DNA from: M30B80 sp965656935
GTDB lineage: Bacteria > Pseudomonadota > Alphaproteobacteria > Rhodobacterales > Rhodobacteraceae
Direction of reading: 5' to 3'
NCBI GenBank assembly: GCA_965656935.1
Contig: CBFHMG010000003.1
Location: 248,001 to 312,000 of the forward strand
DNA: 64,000 nucleotides
Shown piece after piece: positions 35,576 to 44,576 of the stretch. The position numbers and the translations under genes are program-made. Each line of letters begins with the position of its first letter. Within the stretch, counting starts at the first letter, position 1. The notes under the pieces are model-generated. The model was not told where the DNA came from, did no database searches, and saw only the letters and a program-made list of their open reading frames with translations.

Positions 35576-35583
35576 CGGGCTCC

Positions 35584-37362
35584 TCAGAAATTTGCGGCAT
35601 CGAGTGACATGACGGGATCAGCGCCAGATTGGATGCGCGCCAGATGGGTGGCGGTCATGGGCAATTGGCGCTGCATGTAGAACCGCCCTGTTGCCAGTTT
35701 GCTTTCCAGAAAAGCGGTGTCGGATGCGCCAGCGGCCAAGCCACGTTGCGCGGCTTTTGCCATCTTTGTCCAGAGAAGACCCAAGCAGACATGGCCAAAG
35801 AGATGCATGAAGTCATAAGAGCCTGCCAGTGCGTTATTGGGGTTCTTCATGGCCTCTGCCATAAAATACATCGCGGCCGTCTGGAGGTCTTTTGAAGCTT
35901 GTTTCAACGGATCAAGGAAATCGGCCTTGATCATGTCATCGCTGTCATCCTCCTTGATCTCCGCTTTCACGAGATCGAAGAAGCCCATTATATGCTTGCC
36001 GCCATCCTGCGCCAGTTTACGCCCCACAAGATCGAGCGCCTGAACACCGTTTGCACCTTCATAGATCATGGCGATCCGTGCATCGCGCGTGAATTGGGAC
36101 ATGCCCCATTCCTCGATATATCCATGCCCGCCCAAGACCTGTTGGGCCTGCACGGTCATGTCATAGCCCTTATCGGTCACAAAGCCCTTGATTACTGGGG
36201 TGAGGAGCGAAATCAGCCCCTCGGCCTGTGCATCACCGTTGCGGTGGGATCGGTCGATCAGGTTGGCGCCCCAAAGCATCAAGGCACGCGCGCCTTCGGT
36301 GAAGCTTTTCTGCTCCATCAGGTTGCGGCGGATATCGGGATGCACGATCAGTGGATCGGCGGGGCCATCAGGGTTTTGCGGCCCCGTCACATCGCGCCCT
36401 TGAAGGCGGTCCTTGGCGTAGTTACGCGCATTCTGGAAGGCGATTTCGGCCTGCGCCAAGCCTTGCATACCCACGGCCAGCCGTGCTTCGTTCATCATGG
36501 TGAACATGGCGCGCATGCCTTTATGTTCCTCACCCAGCAAATAGCCCGTGGCCCCATCGTAATTCATCACGCAGGTGGCATTGCCGTGAATGCCCATTTT
36601 CTCTTCGATCTTGCCGCAAGACAGGGCATTACGCGCGCCAAGGCTTTGATCTTCATTGACCATGAATTTGGGAACAATAAAGAGCGACACGCCCTTGATG
36701 CCCTCGGGCCCACCCGGGATCTTGGCGAGGACCAGATGGACGATATTCTCGGCCATGTCATGCTCGCCTGCGGAGATGAAAATCTTCTGGCCGGTGATCT
36801 TGAAGCTGCCATCACCCTGAGGTTCGGCCTTGGTGCGCATCAGCCCCAGATCGGTTCCGCAATGGGGCTCGGTCAGGTTCATCGTGCCCGTCCAGTCGCA
36901 GGAGACCATCTTGGGCAGATAGGTGTCTTTTTGCTGCTCGGAGCCATGGGCGAGAATGGCTGAGGCCGCGCCATGAGTCAGGCCCTGATACATCATGAAG
37001 GCCATATTGGCGGCCGAGAACATCTCGCCGACGGCGCTGCCAATCACATGGGGCATGTTCTGGCCACCATAGGCCTCGGGCATATCGATGCCGGGCCAGC
37101 CGCCCTCTTTCATCTGGGTGAGGGCCTCTTTGCACCCGTCGGGCGTGCGCACCACACCGTTTTCCAGATGGCAGCCTTGGGTGTCGCCGCCTGCATTCAG
37201 CGGCAACAGCACCTCGGAGGCGATTTTGCCCGCCTCTTCAAGAACAGCATTGGTAAAGCTCGGCTCCATATCATCGAAACCTTCGATGTCCTGTGTGCTG
37301 AGTTGCAGCAGATCATGCAGAACAAACTGAATATCTTTCAATGGCGCGGTGTAACTTGTCAT
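35584..37362 (-). CDS. Acyl-CoA dehydrogenase with C-terminal extension (FadE/DmdC-type architecture)
   Basis: 592 residues. The start (YTAPLKDIQFVLHD) and long C-terminal domain match the ~590-residue family that includes the 3-methylmercaptopropionyl-CoA dehydrogenase DmdC as well as fatty-acyl enzymes. Flavin/substrate motifs are MNLTEPHCGTDLG and GQKIFISAGEHD; the catalytic Glu is in IYEGANGVQALDLV. It introduces the trans-2 double bond. It sits downstream of a MerR regulator, and a complete FadAJ set lies beyond the following palindrome region, so fatty-acyl oxidation is the likelier role; DMSP-derived substrate use cannot be excluded. Confidence 0.88.
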   Translation of the reverse strand: MTSYTAPLKDIQFVLHDLLQLSTQDIEGFDDMEPSFTNAVLEEAGKIASEVLLPLNAGGDTQGCHLENGVVRTPDGCKEALTQMKEGGWPGIDMPEAYGGQNMPHVIGSAVGEMFSAANMAFMMYQGLTHGAASAILAHGSEQQKDTYLPKMVSCDWTGTMNLTEPHCGTDLGLMRTKAEPQGDGSFKITGQKIFISAGEHDMAENIVHLVLAKIPGGPEGIKGVSLFIVPKFMVNEDQSLGARNALSCGKIEEKMGIHGNATCVMNYDGATGYLLGEEHKGMRAMFTMMNEARLAVGMQGLAQAEIAFQNARNYAKDRLQGRDVTGPQNPDGPADPLIVHPDIRRNLMEQKSFTEGARALMLWGANLIDRSHRNGDAQAEGLISLLTPVIKGFVTDKGYDMTVQAQQVLGGHGYIEEWGMSQFTRDARIAMIYEGANGVQALDLVGRKLAQDGGKHIMGFFDLVKAEIKEDDSDDMIKADFLDPLKQASKDLQTAAMYFMAEAMKNPNNALAGSYDFMHLFGHVCLGLLWTKMAKAAQRGLAAGASDTAFLESKLATGRFYMQRQLPMTATHLARIQSGADPVMSLDAANF

Positions 37363-37418
37363 GGGTCAAAACCTTACAAAAAGCATGTGTAGGCATAGGG
37401 CGCGGTTTGCGGGCCCGA

Positions 37419-37847
37419 TTATTCGGATGCGTTGGCTTCGGCGGCTTTGCGCTCGGTCAGCATATCTTCGACCATGCCCATCTGGGCGCGCAATTCCTCG
37501 ATCGCGATATCAAGTTCGGCGCGTTGCCTCTCCATATCGCTCAAGCGTTCGCCCGCGACATCCAAGGTACGGCTGAGCTGCGTGGCCTGCTGATCACCGA
37601 GGTAATACAGCTCCAGCAATTGCCGGATTTCCTCGAGGCTGAAGCCAAAACGCTTGCCGCGCAAAATCAGTTTCAGACGCGCGCGATCCCGTTTGGTGAA
37701 CAAGCGTTTTTGGCCGTCACGGATCGGGAATAACAACTCTTTGGATTCGTAAAATCGCAATGTGCGCGGTGTCACATCATAGGTTTCACACATCTCGCGG
37801 ATCGTCAGAGTGTCAGTCGGCATAGTATCACTTGTCCAGTCAAACAT
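37419..37847 (-). CDS. MerR-family transcriptional regulator
   Basis: 142 residues. A MerR winged HTH (about 15-80: CETYDVTPRTLRFYESKELL, GFSLEEIRQLLELYY) is followed by a coiled-coil dimerisation helix rich in Glu/Arg. There are no metal-binding Cys residues of the MerR/CueR kind. This subgroup resembles LiuR-type regulators of acyl-CoA catabolism. The ATG at 37847 has AGGAGG upstream with 10-base spacing, better than the GTG at 37856 that nearly touches it. It lies 56 bases before the acyl-CoA dehydrogenase, its likely target. Confidence 0.88.
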   Translation of the reverse strand: MFDWTSDTMPTDTLTIREMCETYDVTPRTLRFYESKELLFPIRDGQKRLFTKRDRARLKLILRGKRFGFSLEEIRQLLELYYLGDQQATQLSRTLDVAGERLSDMERQRAELDIAIEELRAQMGMVEDMLTERKAAEANASE

Positions 37848-37903
37848 CGAATCCACCCCTCCTTTGAATTTCTGGCAGGGGTATCTCTACACATAAAGAT
37901 GAC

Positions 37904-37931
37904 GTTGACGTAAATTGAACGTTGCGTCAAC
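37904..37931. promoter_or_regulatory. Inverted repeat GTTGACG-N14-CGTCAAC before the MerR gene
   Basis: Perfect 7-bp arms span 28 bases, 57 bases before the MerR start codon. The TTGACGTAAA content resembles sites of LiuR-like MerR regulators in proteobacteria. Self-regulation plus control of the dehydrogenase is inferred. Confidence 0.5.
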
Positions 37932-38064
37932 TTTTTGATGACCAAACGTTACTTTTCGGCGGATTTTGGGCGGTTTTCTGCTGAATTGGCCCGTAAATAC
38001 CTGACAAGGCTATGAGAACTGAGGGCAGGCATACGCTGTGCCTGTCTTGGTCTGGCTTGCGGGT

Positions 38065-38439
38065 TTACGCCAGATCATGGGCTGCGGTTTGGGCGCGAAG
38101 GCTGCGCAGCTCCTCTATGATCTCGTCCAATTCGGCGCGCCGCTTTTCAAGATCGTCCAATTGGCGGTCCGCCATTGCGATCCATGCTTCCTGCTGTAGT
38201 TTGCCCTCGGGGTCTTTGTCGTAAAGCTCCAGCCATTGCCGGATTTCTTCAAGGCTAAAGCCGAAGCGCCGCCCCCTGAGGATCAGGGTCATCCGCGCTA
38301 CTTCACGCGGGCCGTAATAGCGGGTGCGCCCCTCACGCGAGGGTGCGAGTAGTTCGATATATTCGTAATGGCGAAGGGTTCTGGGTGTGACGCCAAAGCG
38401 GGCGCACATTTGTTTGAAATCAATACGTTCACTCGTCAT
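38065..38439 (-). CDS. MerR-family transcriptional regulator, paralogue of the preceding one
   Basis: 124 residues. HTH region CARFGVTPRTLRHYEYIELL and GFSLEEIRQWLELYD are nearly the same as in the 37.4-kb MerR, showing a duplication. The C-terminal helix is again Glu/Arg-rich coiled coil (RQLDDLEKRRAELDEIIEEL). No metal-ligand Cys cluster is present. The ATG at 38439 begins at the family N terminus; the longer frame enters the divergent promoter. It is divergent from the thioesterase pair and likely controls it or the acyl-CoA genes. Confidence 0.88.
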   Translation of the reverse strand: MTSERIDFKQMCARFGVTPRTLRHYEYIELLAPSREGRTRYYGPREVARMTLILRGRRFGFSLEEIRQWLELYDKDPEGKLQQEAWIAMADRQLDDLEKRRAELDEIIEELRSLRAQTAAHDLA

Positions 38440-38569
38440 GCGGTCACTGCGCCTCCTATCGTCCTTGTCTAGTTTCACACCAGCCAAGCGGAAAAGCCAA
38501 GAGGCGTTCCCTCTTGCGCGCTCATGCGCAGAATGCGTAGGTGAGGGGGCTCCATCCAAGAGGTTCCCA

Positions 38570-39037
38570 TTGTCTGACAAAAGCGAAGACGAGATCGTGA
38601 TCGATAAGGCCCGTATTGCGGGGCAATTCATCGATGCTTTGCCCTTTTCAAAAGCGCTGCAAATGCGGGTGGATGAGTTGAGCGATGGTTTAGCCGTTAT
38701 TTCGATGCCTTACGCGGCCGAGCTTGTCGGGGACCCCTCCAGCAAGGTGATCCATGGCGGGGCCGTTTCGGCCTTGATGGATACCTGCGGCGGTGCGGCG
38801 GTGATGAGCCATCCCGATACGCCAAGCATTACCGCGACTTTGGATTTGAGAATTGATTACATGCGCCCCGCAACGCCTGGTCAGAGAATCACGGCGCGTG
38901 CGGAATGCTATCATGTCACCCGTTCGGTCGCCTTCATGCGCGCAACCGCTTGGGATGAGGATACCGCGCGCCCAATCGCCACCGCGACAGGGGCCTTTAC
39001 CGTGCAAACCACACGGCCACGGAAGGCGGCCTCATGA
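38570..39037 (+). CDS. PaaI-family hot-dog thioesterase
   Basis: 155 residues with a TTG start chosen because AAGAGG lies 6 bases upstream and the frame further up has no homology. The hot-dog signature is VIHGGAVSALMDTCGGAAV, followed by TATLDLRIDYMRPATPG. Enzymes of this kind hydrolyse small acyl-CoA or phenylacetyl-CoA thioesters, often as housekeeping. It overlaps the next thioesterase gene by ATGA. Confidence 0.85.
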   Translation: MSDKSEDEIVIDKARIAGQFIDALPFSKALQMRVDELSDGLAVISMPYAAELVGDPSSKVIHGGAVSALMDTCGGAAVMSHPDTPSITATLDLRIDYMRPATPGQRITARAECYHVTRSVAFMRATAWDEDTARPIATATGAFTVQTTRPRKAAS

Positions 39038-39546
39038 TCAAGCGCATGCCCCCCGAACCCGTTCAAGTCATCAAGAACCGCCGCGACAAGGCGTTGGCCG
39101 CCATGGTGGGCGGGGTGCCCTATATCCGTTTCATGGGGGTGCATTTCGACCGCCGCGGGGATGAGCTGACGGCTGTGATGAGCTATGATGAGAAGCTCAT
39201 CGGAAACCCGATGCTGCCGGCCCTTCATGGGGGGGCGACTGCATCATTTCTAGAAGTGACAGCGATTGTTAATCTGGGGTTCCAGATGTTGTGGGATGAT
39301 ATTGAGTCGGGGGCTTTGGATGCCGAAGCGCTGACGCCCGAGACCCTGCCCAGAATGCCCAAGACCATCGATTTTACCGTGGATTATCTGCGTTCAGGCC
39401 TGCCGCGTGACGCCTATGCAAGGGCGCGGGTCAACCGCTCGGGGCGGCGCTATGCAAGTGTGCATGTCGAGGCATGGCAGGATAACCATGCCCGCCCCTT
39501 CGCGCAGGCCACGGGGCATTTCTTGATGCCTGACTCGGATGGCTGA
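39034..39546 (+). CDS. PaaI-family hot-dog thioesterase (second copy)
   Basis: 170 residues. The catalytic helix region is ALHGGATASFLEVTAI, then TIDFTVDYLRSGLPRDAYARA. It is distinct in sequence from its upstream partner, suggesting a heteromeric or substrate-split pair rather than a recent duplication. It overlaps the first thioesterase (ATGA) and the MATE gene by 8 bases, so all three form one operon. Confidence 0.85.
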   Translation: MIKRMPPEPVQVIKNRRDKALAAMVGGVPYIRFMGVHFDRRGDELTAVMSYDEKLIGNPMLPALHGGATASFLEVTAIVNLGFQMLWDDIESGALDAEALTPETLPRMPKTIDFTVDYLRSGLPRDAYARARVNRSGRRYASVHVEAWQDNHARPFAQATGHFLMPDSDG

Positions 39547-40864
39547 TACCGACATATCCGCATCCGAGCTTTCCAATAAGCGCGTTCTCAAGATTGCGGT
39601 GCCTGTCGTCTTGTCGAATGTGACGGTGCCCTTGTTGGGGATCGTCGATACAGGCGTGGTTGGCCAATTGGGTGATCCAGCGCCGATTGGCGCGGTTGGC
39701 ATCGGGGCTGTGATCCTGACGACCATTTATTGGGTGTTCGGCTTTTTGCGGATGGGCACGGTCGGGCTGACCAGCCAAGCCTTGGGGGCCAAGGACCATG
39801 CCGAGGTCTCGGCGCTGTTGTCACGTGTGCTGATGATCGGGGCGGTTGCGGGGCTGGCGCTGATTGTCTTGCAGGTGCCGATTTTCTGGGCCGCTTTCCA
39901 GATCGCGCCTGCCAGTGCCGAGGTCGAAGGGCTGGCGCGCAGCTATATGCAAATCCGCATCTATTCTGCGCCCGCCGCCATCGCGCTTTACGGGATTACG
40001 GGGTGGCTGATTGCGCAGGAAAGGACGACATCGGTTTTCGCGCTGCAGCTTTGGATGAACGGTTTGAATATCGCGCTGTCGGTTGTGCTGGTTCTGGGGC
40101 TTGGCTTTGGAATTGAGGGTGTGGCGCTGGCAACCGTTGTTGCGGAATGGACAGGTCTGGCTATGGGGCTGTGGCTGTGTCGCAAGGCCTTTGCGGTGCC
40201 TGCATGGCGGGATTGGCCGCGTGTGTTTGACCGCCTGCGGCTGATCCATATGGCGGCGGTGAATACCGATATTCTGATCCGCTCAGTGCTGCTGATGGCT
40301 GGCTTTACCTCCTTCATGTTTTTGGGGTCGGATTTCGGGGATGTCACCTTGGCCTCGAACCAGATTTTGCTGCAATTCCTGTATATCACCGCCTATGCGA
40401 TGGACGGGTTTGCCTTTGCCGCTGAGGCGCTGGTTGGCAAGGCCATGGGCGCGCGCTCCCCCAAGAGTTTGCGCCGCGCGGCGCTGCTAAACACCTATTG
40501 GAGCGCTGGAACGGGTGTTGCCATGGCGCTCGGGTTTTGGCTGTTTGGGGGGCATATCATTGATATCCTGACCACCGCGCCCGAGGTGCGCGAGGAAGCG
40601 CGGGTCTATCTTTTCTGGATGGTGCTGGCGCCGCTTCTGGGCTGTTGGGCATGGATTTTGGACGGGATTTTCATTGGTGCCACAAGAACCCGCGATATGC
40701 GCAATATGATGGCGCTGTCATTTGCGGGCTATGTGGCGATGTGTTTTCTGTTCATCCCCGCTTTTGGCAATCACGGGCTTTGGGCGGCATTGATTGGCAT
40801 GTTTGTGCTGCGAGGCGTGACGCTTGGCCTGCGCTATCCTGCCTTGGAGCGGGCAGCGGCTTAA
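39539..40864 (+). CDS. MATE-family multidrug efflux protein
   Basis: 441 residues with about 12 hydrophobic segments in two similar halves. The N-terminal half has IAVPVVLSNVTVPLLGIVDTGVVGQLG, matching the DinF-like MATE branch. It should exchange Na+ or H+ for organic cations at the inner membrane. Its gene overlaps the thioesterase gene by 8 bases. The substrate is unknown; the link with thioesterases suggests export of small acids or aromatics only as speculation. Confidence 0.88.
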   Translation: MADTDISASELSNKRVLKIAVPVVLSNVTVPLLGIVDTGVVGQLGDPAPIGAVGIGAVILTTIYWVFGFLRMGTVGLTSQALGAKDHAEVSALLSRVLMIGAVAGLALIVLQVPIFWAAFQIAPASAEVEGLARSYMQIRIYSAPAAIALYGITGWLIAQERTTSVFALQLWMNGLNIALSVVLVLGLGFGIEGVALATVVAEWTGLAMGLWLCRKAFAVPAWRDWPRVFDRLRLIHMAAVNTDILIRSVLLMAGFTSFMFLGSDFGDVTLASNQILLQFLYITAYAMDGFAFAAEALVGKAMGARSPKSLRRAALLNTYWSAGTGVAMALGFWLFGGHIIDILTTAPEVREEARVYLFWMVLAPLLGCWAWILDGIFIGATRTRDMRNMMALSFAGYVAMCFLFIPAFGNHGLWAALIGMFVLRGVTLGLRYPALERAAA

Positions 40865-40881
40865 AGGGCATTGAGCCCTTT
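40863..40881. terminator. Short hairpin between the convergent MATE and arsC genes
   Basis: AAAGGGC-ATTGA-GCCCTTT is a perfect 7-bp stem starting inside the MATE stop codon. The T-run is short, so it is a possible weak bidirectional terminator. Confidence 0.45.
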
Positions 40882-40940
40882 GCGCCGCTATGGCCTCCGG
40901 CGGAAGTATTTTGAAAGCAAAGATTTCAGAGCGGAAGGCC

Positions 40941-41282
40941 CTAGAGGATCGCGAGGACGGCTTCGGGTGGTCTTCCGATGGCTGCTTTGTTTGCGGCGAT
41001 CAGGATCGGGCGCTCGATCAGGATCGGATGTTCGGCCATGGTGCCTATCAGGGTCGCGTCATCGGCGTGTCTCAGGCCCTGTTCTTTGAAAATGGCCTCG
41101 GATTTGCGAGTGAGGTCATGGGCGGAGAGGTTAAGCTGGTCAAGCAGCGTCTGCAATTCTTGCACCGATGGCGGATCGCTCAGGTAAAGGCGGATATCGG
41201 GCTCAAGACCTTTGTCGCGCAGGAGCTGCAAGGTTTGGCGTGATTTAGAGCAGCGCGGGTTATGCCACAGGGTTAAAGCCAT
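40941..41282 (-). CDS. arsC: ArsC-family reductase (arsenate reductase-like)
   Basis: 113 residues, thioredoxin-fold ArsC family. The nucleophilic Cys11 is in NPRCSKSRQTL, followed by the ArsC-type ERPILI segment. It would reduce arsenate with glutaredoxin. No arsenite pump or ArsR gene is near, and the short family also includes regulators (Spx/YffB), so the arsenate role is not certain. It overlaps pyrD by 10 bases. Confidence 0.8.
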   Translation of the reverse strand: MALTLWHNPRCSKSRQTLQLLRDKGLEPDIRLYLSDPPSVQELQTLLDQLNLSAHDLTRKSEAIFKEQGLRHADDATLIGTMAEHPILIERPILIAANKAAIGRPPEAVLAIL

Positions 41283-42325
41283 TCGCCGCGCCCCGTGCCA
41301 ATGGCCTCGGCGACCGTGGCATGGCCATCGCGGGCCAGAAGCGCGTCGAGGTCTTGGGCGATGCGGCCACCCAAAGTGATGCCGCCATAGACGAGGCCCG
41401 TGTAGAGCTGCACTGCGCAAGCGCCTGCGCGAATTTTTGCATAGGCTTGCTCGGCATTTGCGACGCCGCCGACACCGATGATCGGCAATTTGGCCTCGGT
41501 CATTTGCGACAGCTGCGCGAGGATGCGAGTGCTTTTCTCGAATAAAGGCTGGCCGGAGAGGCCACCGGCCTCAGATTTTTGTGCGCTTTGCAGCGCGTCA
41601 CGCGACAAGGTCGTGTTGGTGGCAATCAACCCGTCAATGCGTGAGGAGATCGCAACCTCGGCCACATCTGCCAATTCATCCCCTGACAGATCAGGTGCGA
41701 TCTTGAGGAAGATCGGAATGCGGGTGGCGAGGTTGGAATTTGCTTCCATCACACCTGCAAGCAGGGCGGCGAGGGCTGCTTTGCCCTGAAGGTCGCGCAG
41801 CTTTTCGGTATTGGGGGAGGAGACATTGACGGTGGCGAAATCCACCACGCTGCCGCAGCGGCTGAGCACGCGGGCGAAATCGGCGGCGCGGTTGTCGCTG
41901 GTTTTATTTGCGCCGAGATTGAGGCCGACAGGGACCCTGCGCGGTGCGTCTTGTAGCCGTTTCGCGATGATCTCCATGCCGTCATTATTGAAGCCGAAGC
42001 GATTGATCGCGGCTTTATCTTCGCTCAAGCGGAACAAGCGCGGCTTGGCATTTCCCGGTTGGGGCAGGGGGGTGGCGGCGCCGACCTCCAGAAAGCCGAA
42101 ACCTGCATGTGACAGGGGCGTCACCGCTTCGGCGTTTTTGTCAAAACCCGCGGCAAGCCCGATGGGGTTTGGCATTTCCATCCCTGCAACCTGTGTTGCA
42201 AGACGCGGCGAAGTGACGGGGCCGCTTGCTGGCATAAGGCCTGTCTTGAGGGCAGCGATTGCCAGATGATGCGCGCGCTCGGGGTCAAGGCGGTGCATGA
42301 TTGAGAGGCCGAAGCGTTCCCACAT
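41273..42325 (-). CDS. pyrD: Dihydroorotate dehydrogenase (quinone), class 2
   Basis: 350 residues. The class 2 marks are the N-terminal amphipathic membrane-association part (about 1-40) and the catalytic Ser in VNVSSPNTEKLRD; class 1 enzymes use Cys. FMN-site segments are NRFGFNNDG and IGVGGVANAEQAY. It oxidises dihydroorotate to orotate with quinone in pyrimidine synthesis. It starts 1 base after the DUF952 stop and overlaps arsC, so the order DUF952-pyrD-arsC is one transcription unit. Confidence 0.95.
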   Translation of the reverse strand: MWERFGLSIMHRLDPERAHHLAIAALKTGLMPASGPVTSPRLATQVAGMEMPNPIGLAAGFDKNAEAVTPLSHAGFGFLEVGAATPLPQPGNAKPRLFRLSEDKAAINRFGFNNDGMEIIAKRLQDAPRRVPVGLNLGANKTSDNRAADFARVLSRCGSVVDFATVNVSSPNTEKLRDLQGKAALAALLAGVMEANSNLATRIPIFLKIAPDLSGDELADVAEVAISSRIDGLIATNTTLSRDALQSAQKSEAGGLSGQPLFEKSTRILAQLSQMTEAKLPIIGVGGVANAEQAYAKIRAGACAVQLYTGLVYGGITLGGRIAQDLDALLARDGHATVAEAIGTGRGEWL

Positions 42326-42326
42326 G

Positions 42327-42665
42327 TCAGATCATCTCCTTCGGGAAGGCATGAAGGCCATCGACCAGAGGCAGGGGTTTATGCCAGATCACATCGCTTA
42401 GGCGCAGCGGCGCATAAAGATGCGGGAAAAGCGCATCGCCGCGCGAGACTTCCCATTTCAGGGCAGGGCCGAGGGCCTCGGCATCCATGGCGACAAGAAC
42501 CAGACCTTCGGCCCCTGCGAAATGCTTGGCGGCTGTTTCACAGGCCTGTTCGGCGGTGGAGAAATGGACATAGCCATCGGCCAGATCAATGGGCGCGCCC
42601 AAGGTCTCGCCCTTGGTTTGAAGCGCATCCCATTCGGCGCTGTGTAATATTTTGTATATCTGCAT
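42327..42665 (-). CDS. DUF952-family protein
   Basis: 112 residues. It has the family pattern IYKILHSAEWDAL, DGYVHFSTAEQACETA and LVLVAMDAE, ending LVDGLHAFP. DUF952 proteins are common beside pyrD in alphaproteobacteria; no biochemical role is known to me. The ATG at 42665 is chosen as the family N terminus; the frame runs 12 codons further upstream without homology. Confidence 0.8.
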   Translation of the reverse strand: MQIYKILHSAEWDALQTKGETLGAPIDLADGYVHFSTAEQACETAAKHFAGAEGLVLVAMDAEALGPALKWEVSRGDALFPHLYAPLRLSDVIWHKPLPLVDGLHAFPKEMI

Positions 42666-42788
42666 GGCATGTCGCATGCGAAATAAGCGCTCCGAGGTCA
42701 AGTGTCGTGTTGTCGTTACGAAGCCTCTTTACTTGCGGTCGATGCGTGACCAAGCTGTTTTGGTAAACTTAAATATGGGAGATGAGAA

Positions 42789-44396
42789 ATGCTCGCACGT
42801 GTTTTAGGCTCGACCGCCATGGTTGCGGGTCTTGCCCTTGCTGCACCTGTTGCCGCCGAGACCACCCTGCACATCCTGCATATCAATGATTTGCATAGCC
42901 GGATTCAGCCGATTAACCGCTTTGATTCCACTTGTAACGCCGAAGATGACGCCGCGGGCGAATGCTTTGGCGGTGTGGCCCGTGTTGCAACGGCCATCAA
43001 TCAGATGCGCGCCGAGCTTGAGGGCGAAAATGTCCTCGTTCTGGATGCGGGCGACCAATTCCAAGGCTCCCTGATGTACACGACCTATAAGGGCGAGGTC
43101 GAGGCCGAGATGATGGAGGCCATCGGGTTTGATGCAATGGCCGTGGGCAATCATGAATTTGATGATGGCCCCGAAGGATTGAGCGATTTCCTTGATCGGG
43201 TGAGCTTTCCTGTTGTCTCGGGCAATCTGGATCTGAGTGGCTCGAACCTGTTGAACGGGCGGGTAGCGGACACATTGGTTCTGGATGTGAACGGCGTTCA
43301 GGTCGGGATCGTCTCGGCGCTGGCAAGCGATACGGCTGAGACCTCCAGCCCCGGCCCGAATGTTGTGTTCGGGGACGAGATCGCTTCTCTTCAGGAAGAT
43401 GTAGATGCCCTGACCGAGCAGGGCGTGAATATTATCATCGCGCTGACCCATGTTGGCCTGCCGCAGGATATGCGGATCGCCGAGGCGGTGACGGGTCTTG
43501 ATGTGATCGTCGGCGGCCATTCGCACACCTATCTGTCGTCCTCCGATGAAGATCGTGCGGGCCCTTACCCGACATGGACCCAGAACCCCGAGGGCACGAT
43601 GGTGCCAATCGTGCAGGCCTATGCCTATTCGAAATATCTGGGCCACCTGGAAGCCACATTCGATGATGATGGCAACCTGATCTATGCAGGTGGCGATACG
43701 ATGGTGCTGGATGCCTCGGTCGAGCCTGACCCCGAGATTGCGGCGCGTGTGGCCGAGCTTGCAGGCCCGATTGAAGAAGCCATGGCCGAGGTGATCGGTG
43801 GCACCTCCGAGTTCATCGAAGGTTCGCGCGAGGTTTGCCGTGCCATGGAATGCCCGATGGGCAATCTGGTCGCCGATGCCATGCTTGATCGCACCAGCGA
43901 TCAGGGTGTGCAATTGGTCATCCAGAATGGCGGTGGTCTGCGTGCTTCCATCGATGAGGGCGAAATCACAATGGGCGAAATCCTGACGGTTCTGCCGTTC
44001 CAGAACACGCTTGCCACCTTCCAGTTGACAGGTGCGGGCGTCATCGCGGCGCTTGAAAATGGTGTAAGCCAAGTCGCCGATGGCGCAGGTCGTTTCCCGC
44101 AGGTTGCAGGTATGCGCTACACTTGGAGTGCAAGTGCCGAGCCTGGAAGCCGCATCGTGTCGGTTGAGGTTGAAATGCCCGATGGCTCCTTCGCGCCGAT
44201 CAGCGCAGATGCCACCTATATTCTGGCCACCAATAACTACATGCGTGGTGGTGGTGACGGGTATCGCGTGTTCTCCAGCGATGGCATGAACGCCTATGAT
44301 TTCGGGCCAGGCCTTGAGCAGGTGGTTGCCGATTATGTCGCGGCCAATTCGCCTTATACGCCTTATGTGGATGGTCGTATCACCAGCGTCGACTAA
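42789..44396 (+). CDS. Periplasmic 5'-nucleotidase/metallophosphatase (UshA-like)
   Basis: 535 residues. A signal peptide (about 1-23, ending near AAPVAAE) shows export. The metallophosphatase domain carries ILHINDLHSR, DAGDQFQGS, GNHEFDDG and GGHSHTYLS; the C-terminal 5'-nucleotidase domain has NLVADAML and NGGGLRASI. It removes phosphate from nucleotides outside the inner membrane, which would feed nucleosides to the cdd-deo salvage operon at 21.8-26.3 kb. A perfect terminator follows. Confidence 0.92.
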   Translation: MLARVLGSTAMVAGLALAAPVAAETTLHILHINDLHSRIQPINRFDSTCNAEDDAAGECFGGVARVATAINQMRAELEGENVLVLDAGDQFQGSLMYTTYKGEVEAEMMEAIGFDAMAVGNHEFDDGPEGLSDFLDRVSFPVVSGNLDLSGSNLLNGRVADTLVLDVNGVQVGIVSALASDTAETSSPGPNVVFGDEIASLQEDVDALTEQGVNIIIALTHVGLPQDMRIAEAVTGLDVIVGGHSHTYLSSSDEDRAGPYPTWTQNPEGTMVPIVQAYAYSKYLGHLEATFDDDGNLIYAGGDTMVLDASVEPDPEIAARVAELAGPIEEAMAEVIGGTSEFIEGSREVCRAMECPMGNLVADAMLDRTSDQGVQLVIQNGGGLRASIDEGEITMGEILTVLPFQNTLATFQLTGAGVIAALENGVSQVADGAGRFPQVAGMRYTWSASAEPGSRIVSVEVEMPDGSFAPISADATYILATNNYMRGGGDGYRVFSSDGMNAYDFGPGLEQVVADYVAANSPYTPYVDGRITSVD

Positions 44397-44415
44397 TCCC
44401 CATTCCATTTAGCGG

Positions 44416-44450
44416 AAGGGCCGGTGCATTCCCATGCATCGGCCCTTTTT
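44416..44450 (+). terminator. Intrinsic terminator after the 5'-nucleotidase
   Basis: A 14-bp stem (AAGGGCCG.TGCAT, one G-T pair) with loop TCCC is followed by TTTTT, 20 bases after the stop codon. Confidence 0.93.
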
Positions 44451-44576
44451 GCTGCTATGCAGCATTTACAGAGCAGCTTGACCCTATCGGCATTTGTGCA
44501 AAGGGCCTCGCCTCCCTTATTTTATGGTCATGAACCCGACGGATTTCCCGCCGTGGCCCAAATAAGGACCTGAAAT

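Noticed and set aside
28800..37362. Assignment of the ligase/dehydrogenase pair as DmdB/DmdC for DMSP
   Set aside because: The ligase N terminus is not DmdB-like and the dehydrogenase family is broad; beta-oxidation context favours fatty acids.
42804..44408. 534-codon frame opposite the 5'-nucleotidase
   Set aside because: Antisense shadow of a well-supported exported enzyme; no family pattern.
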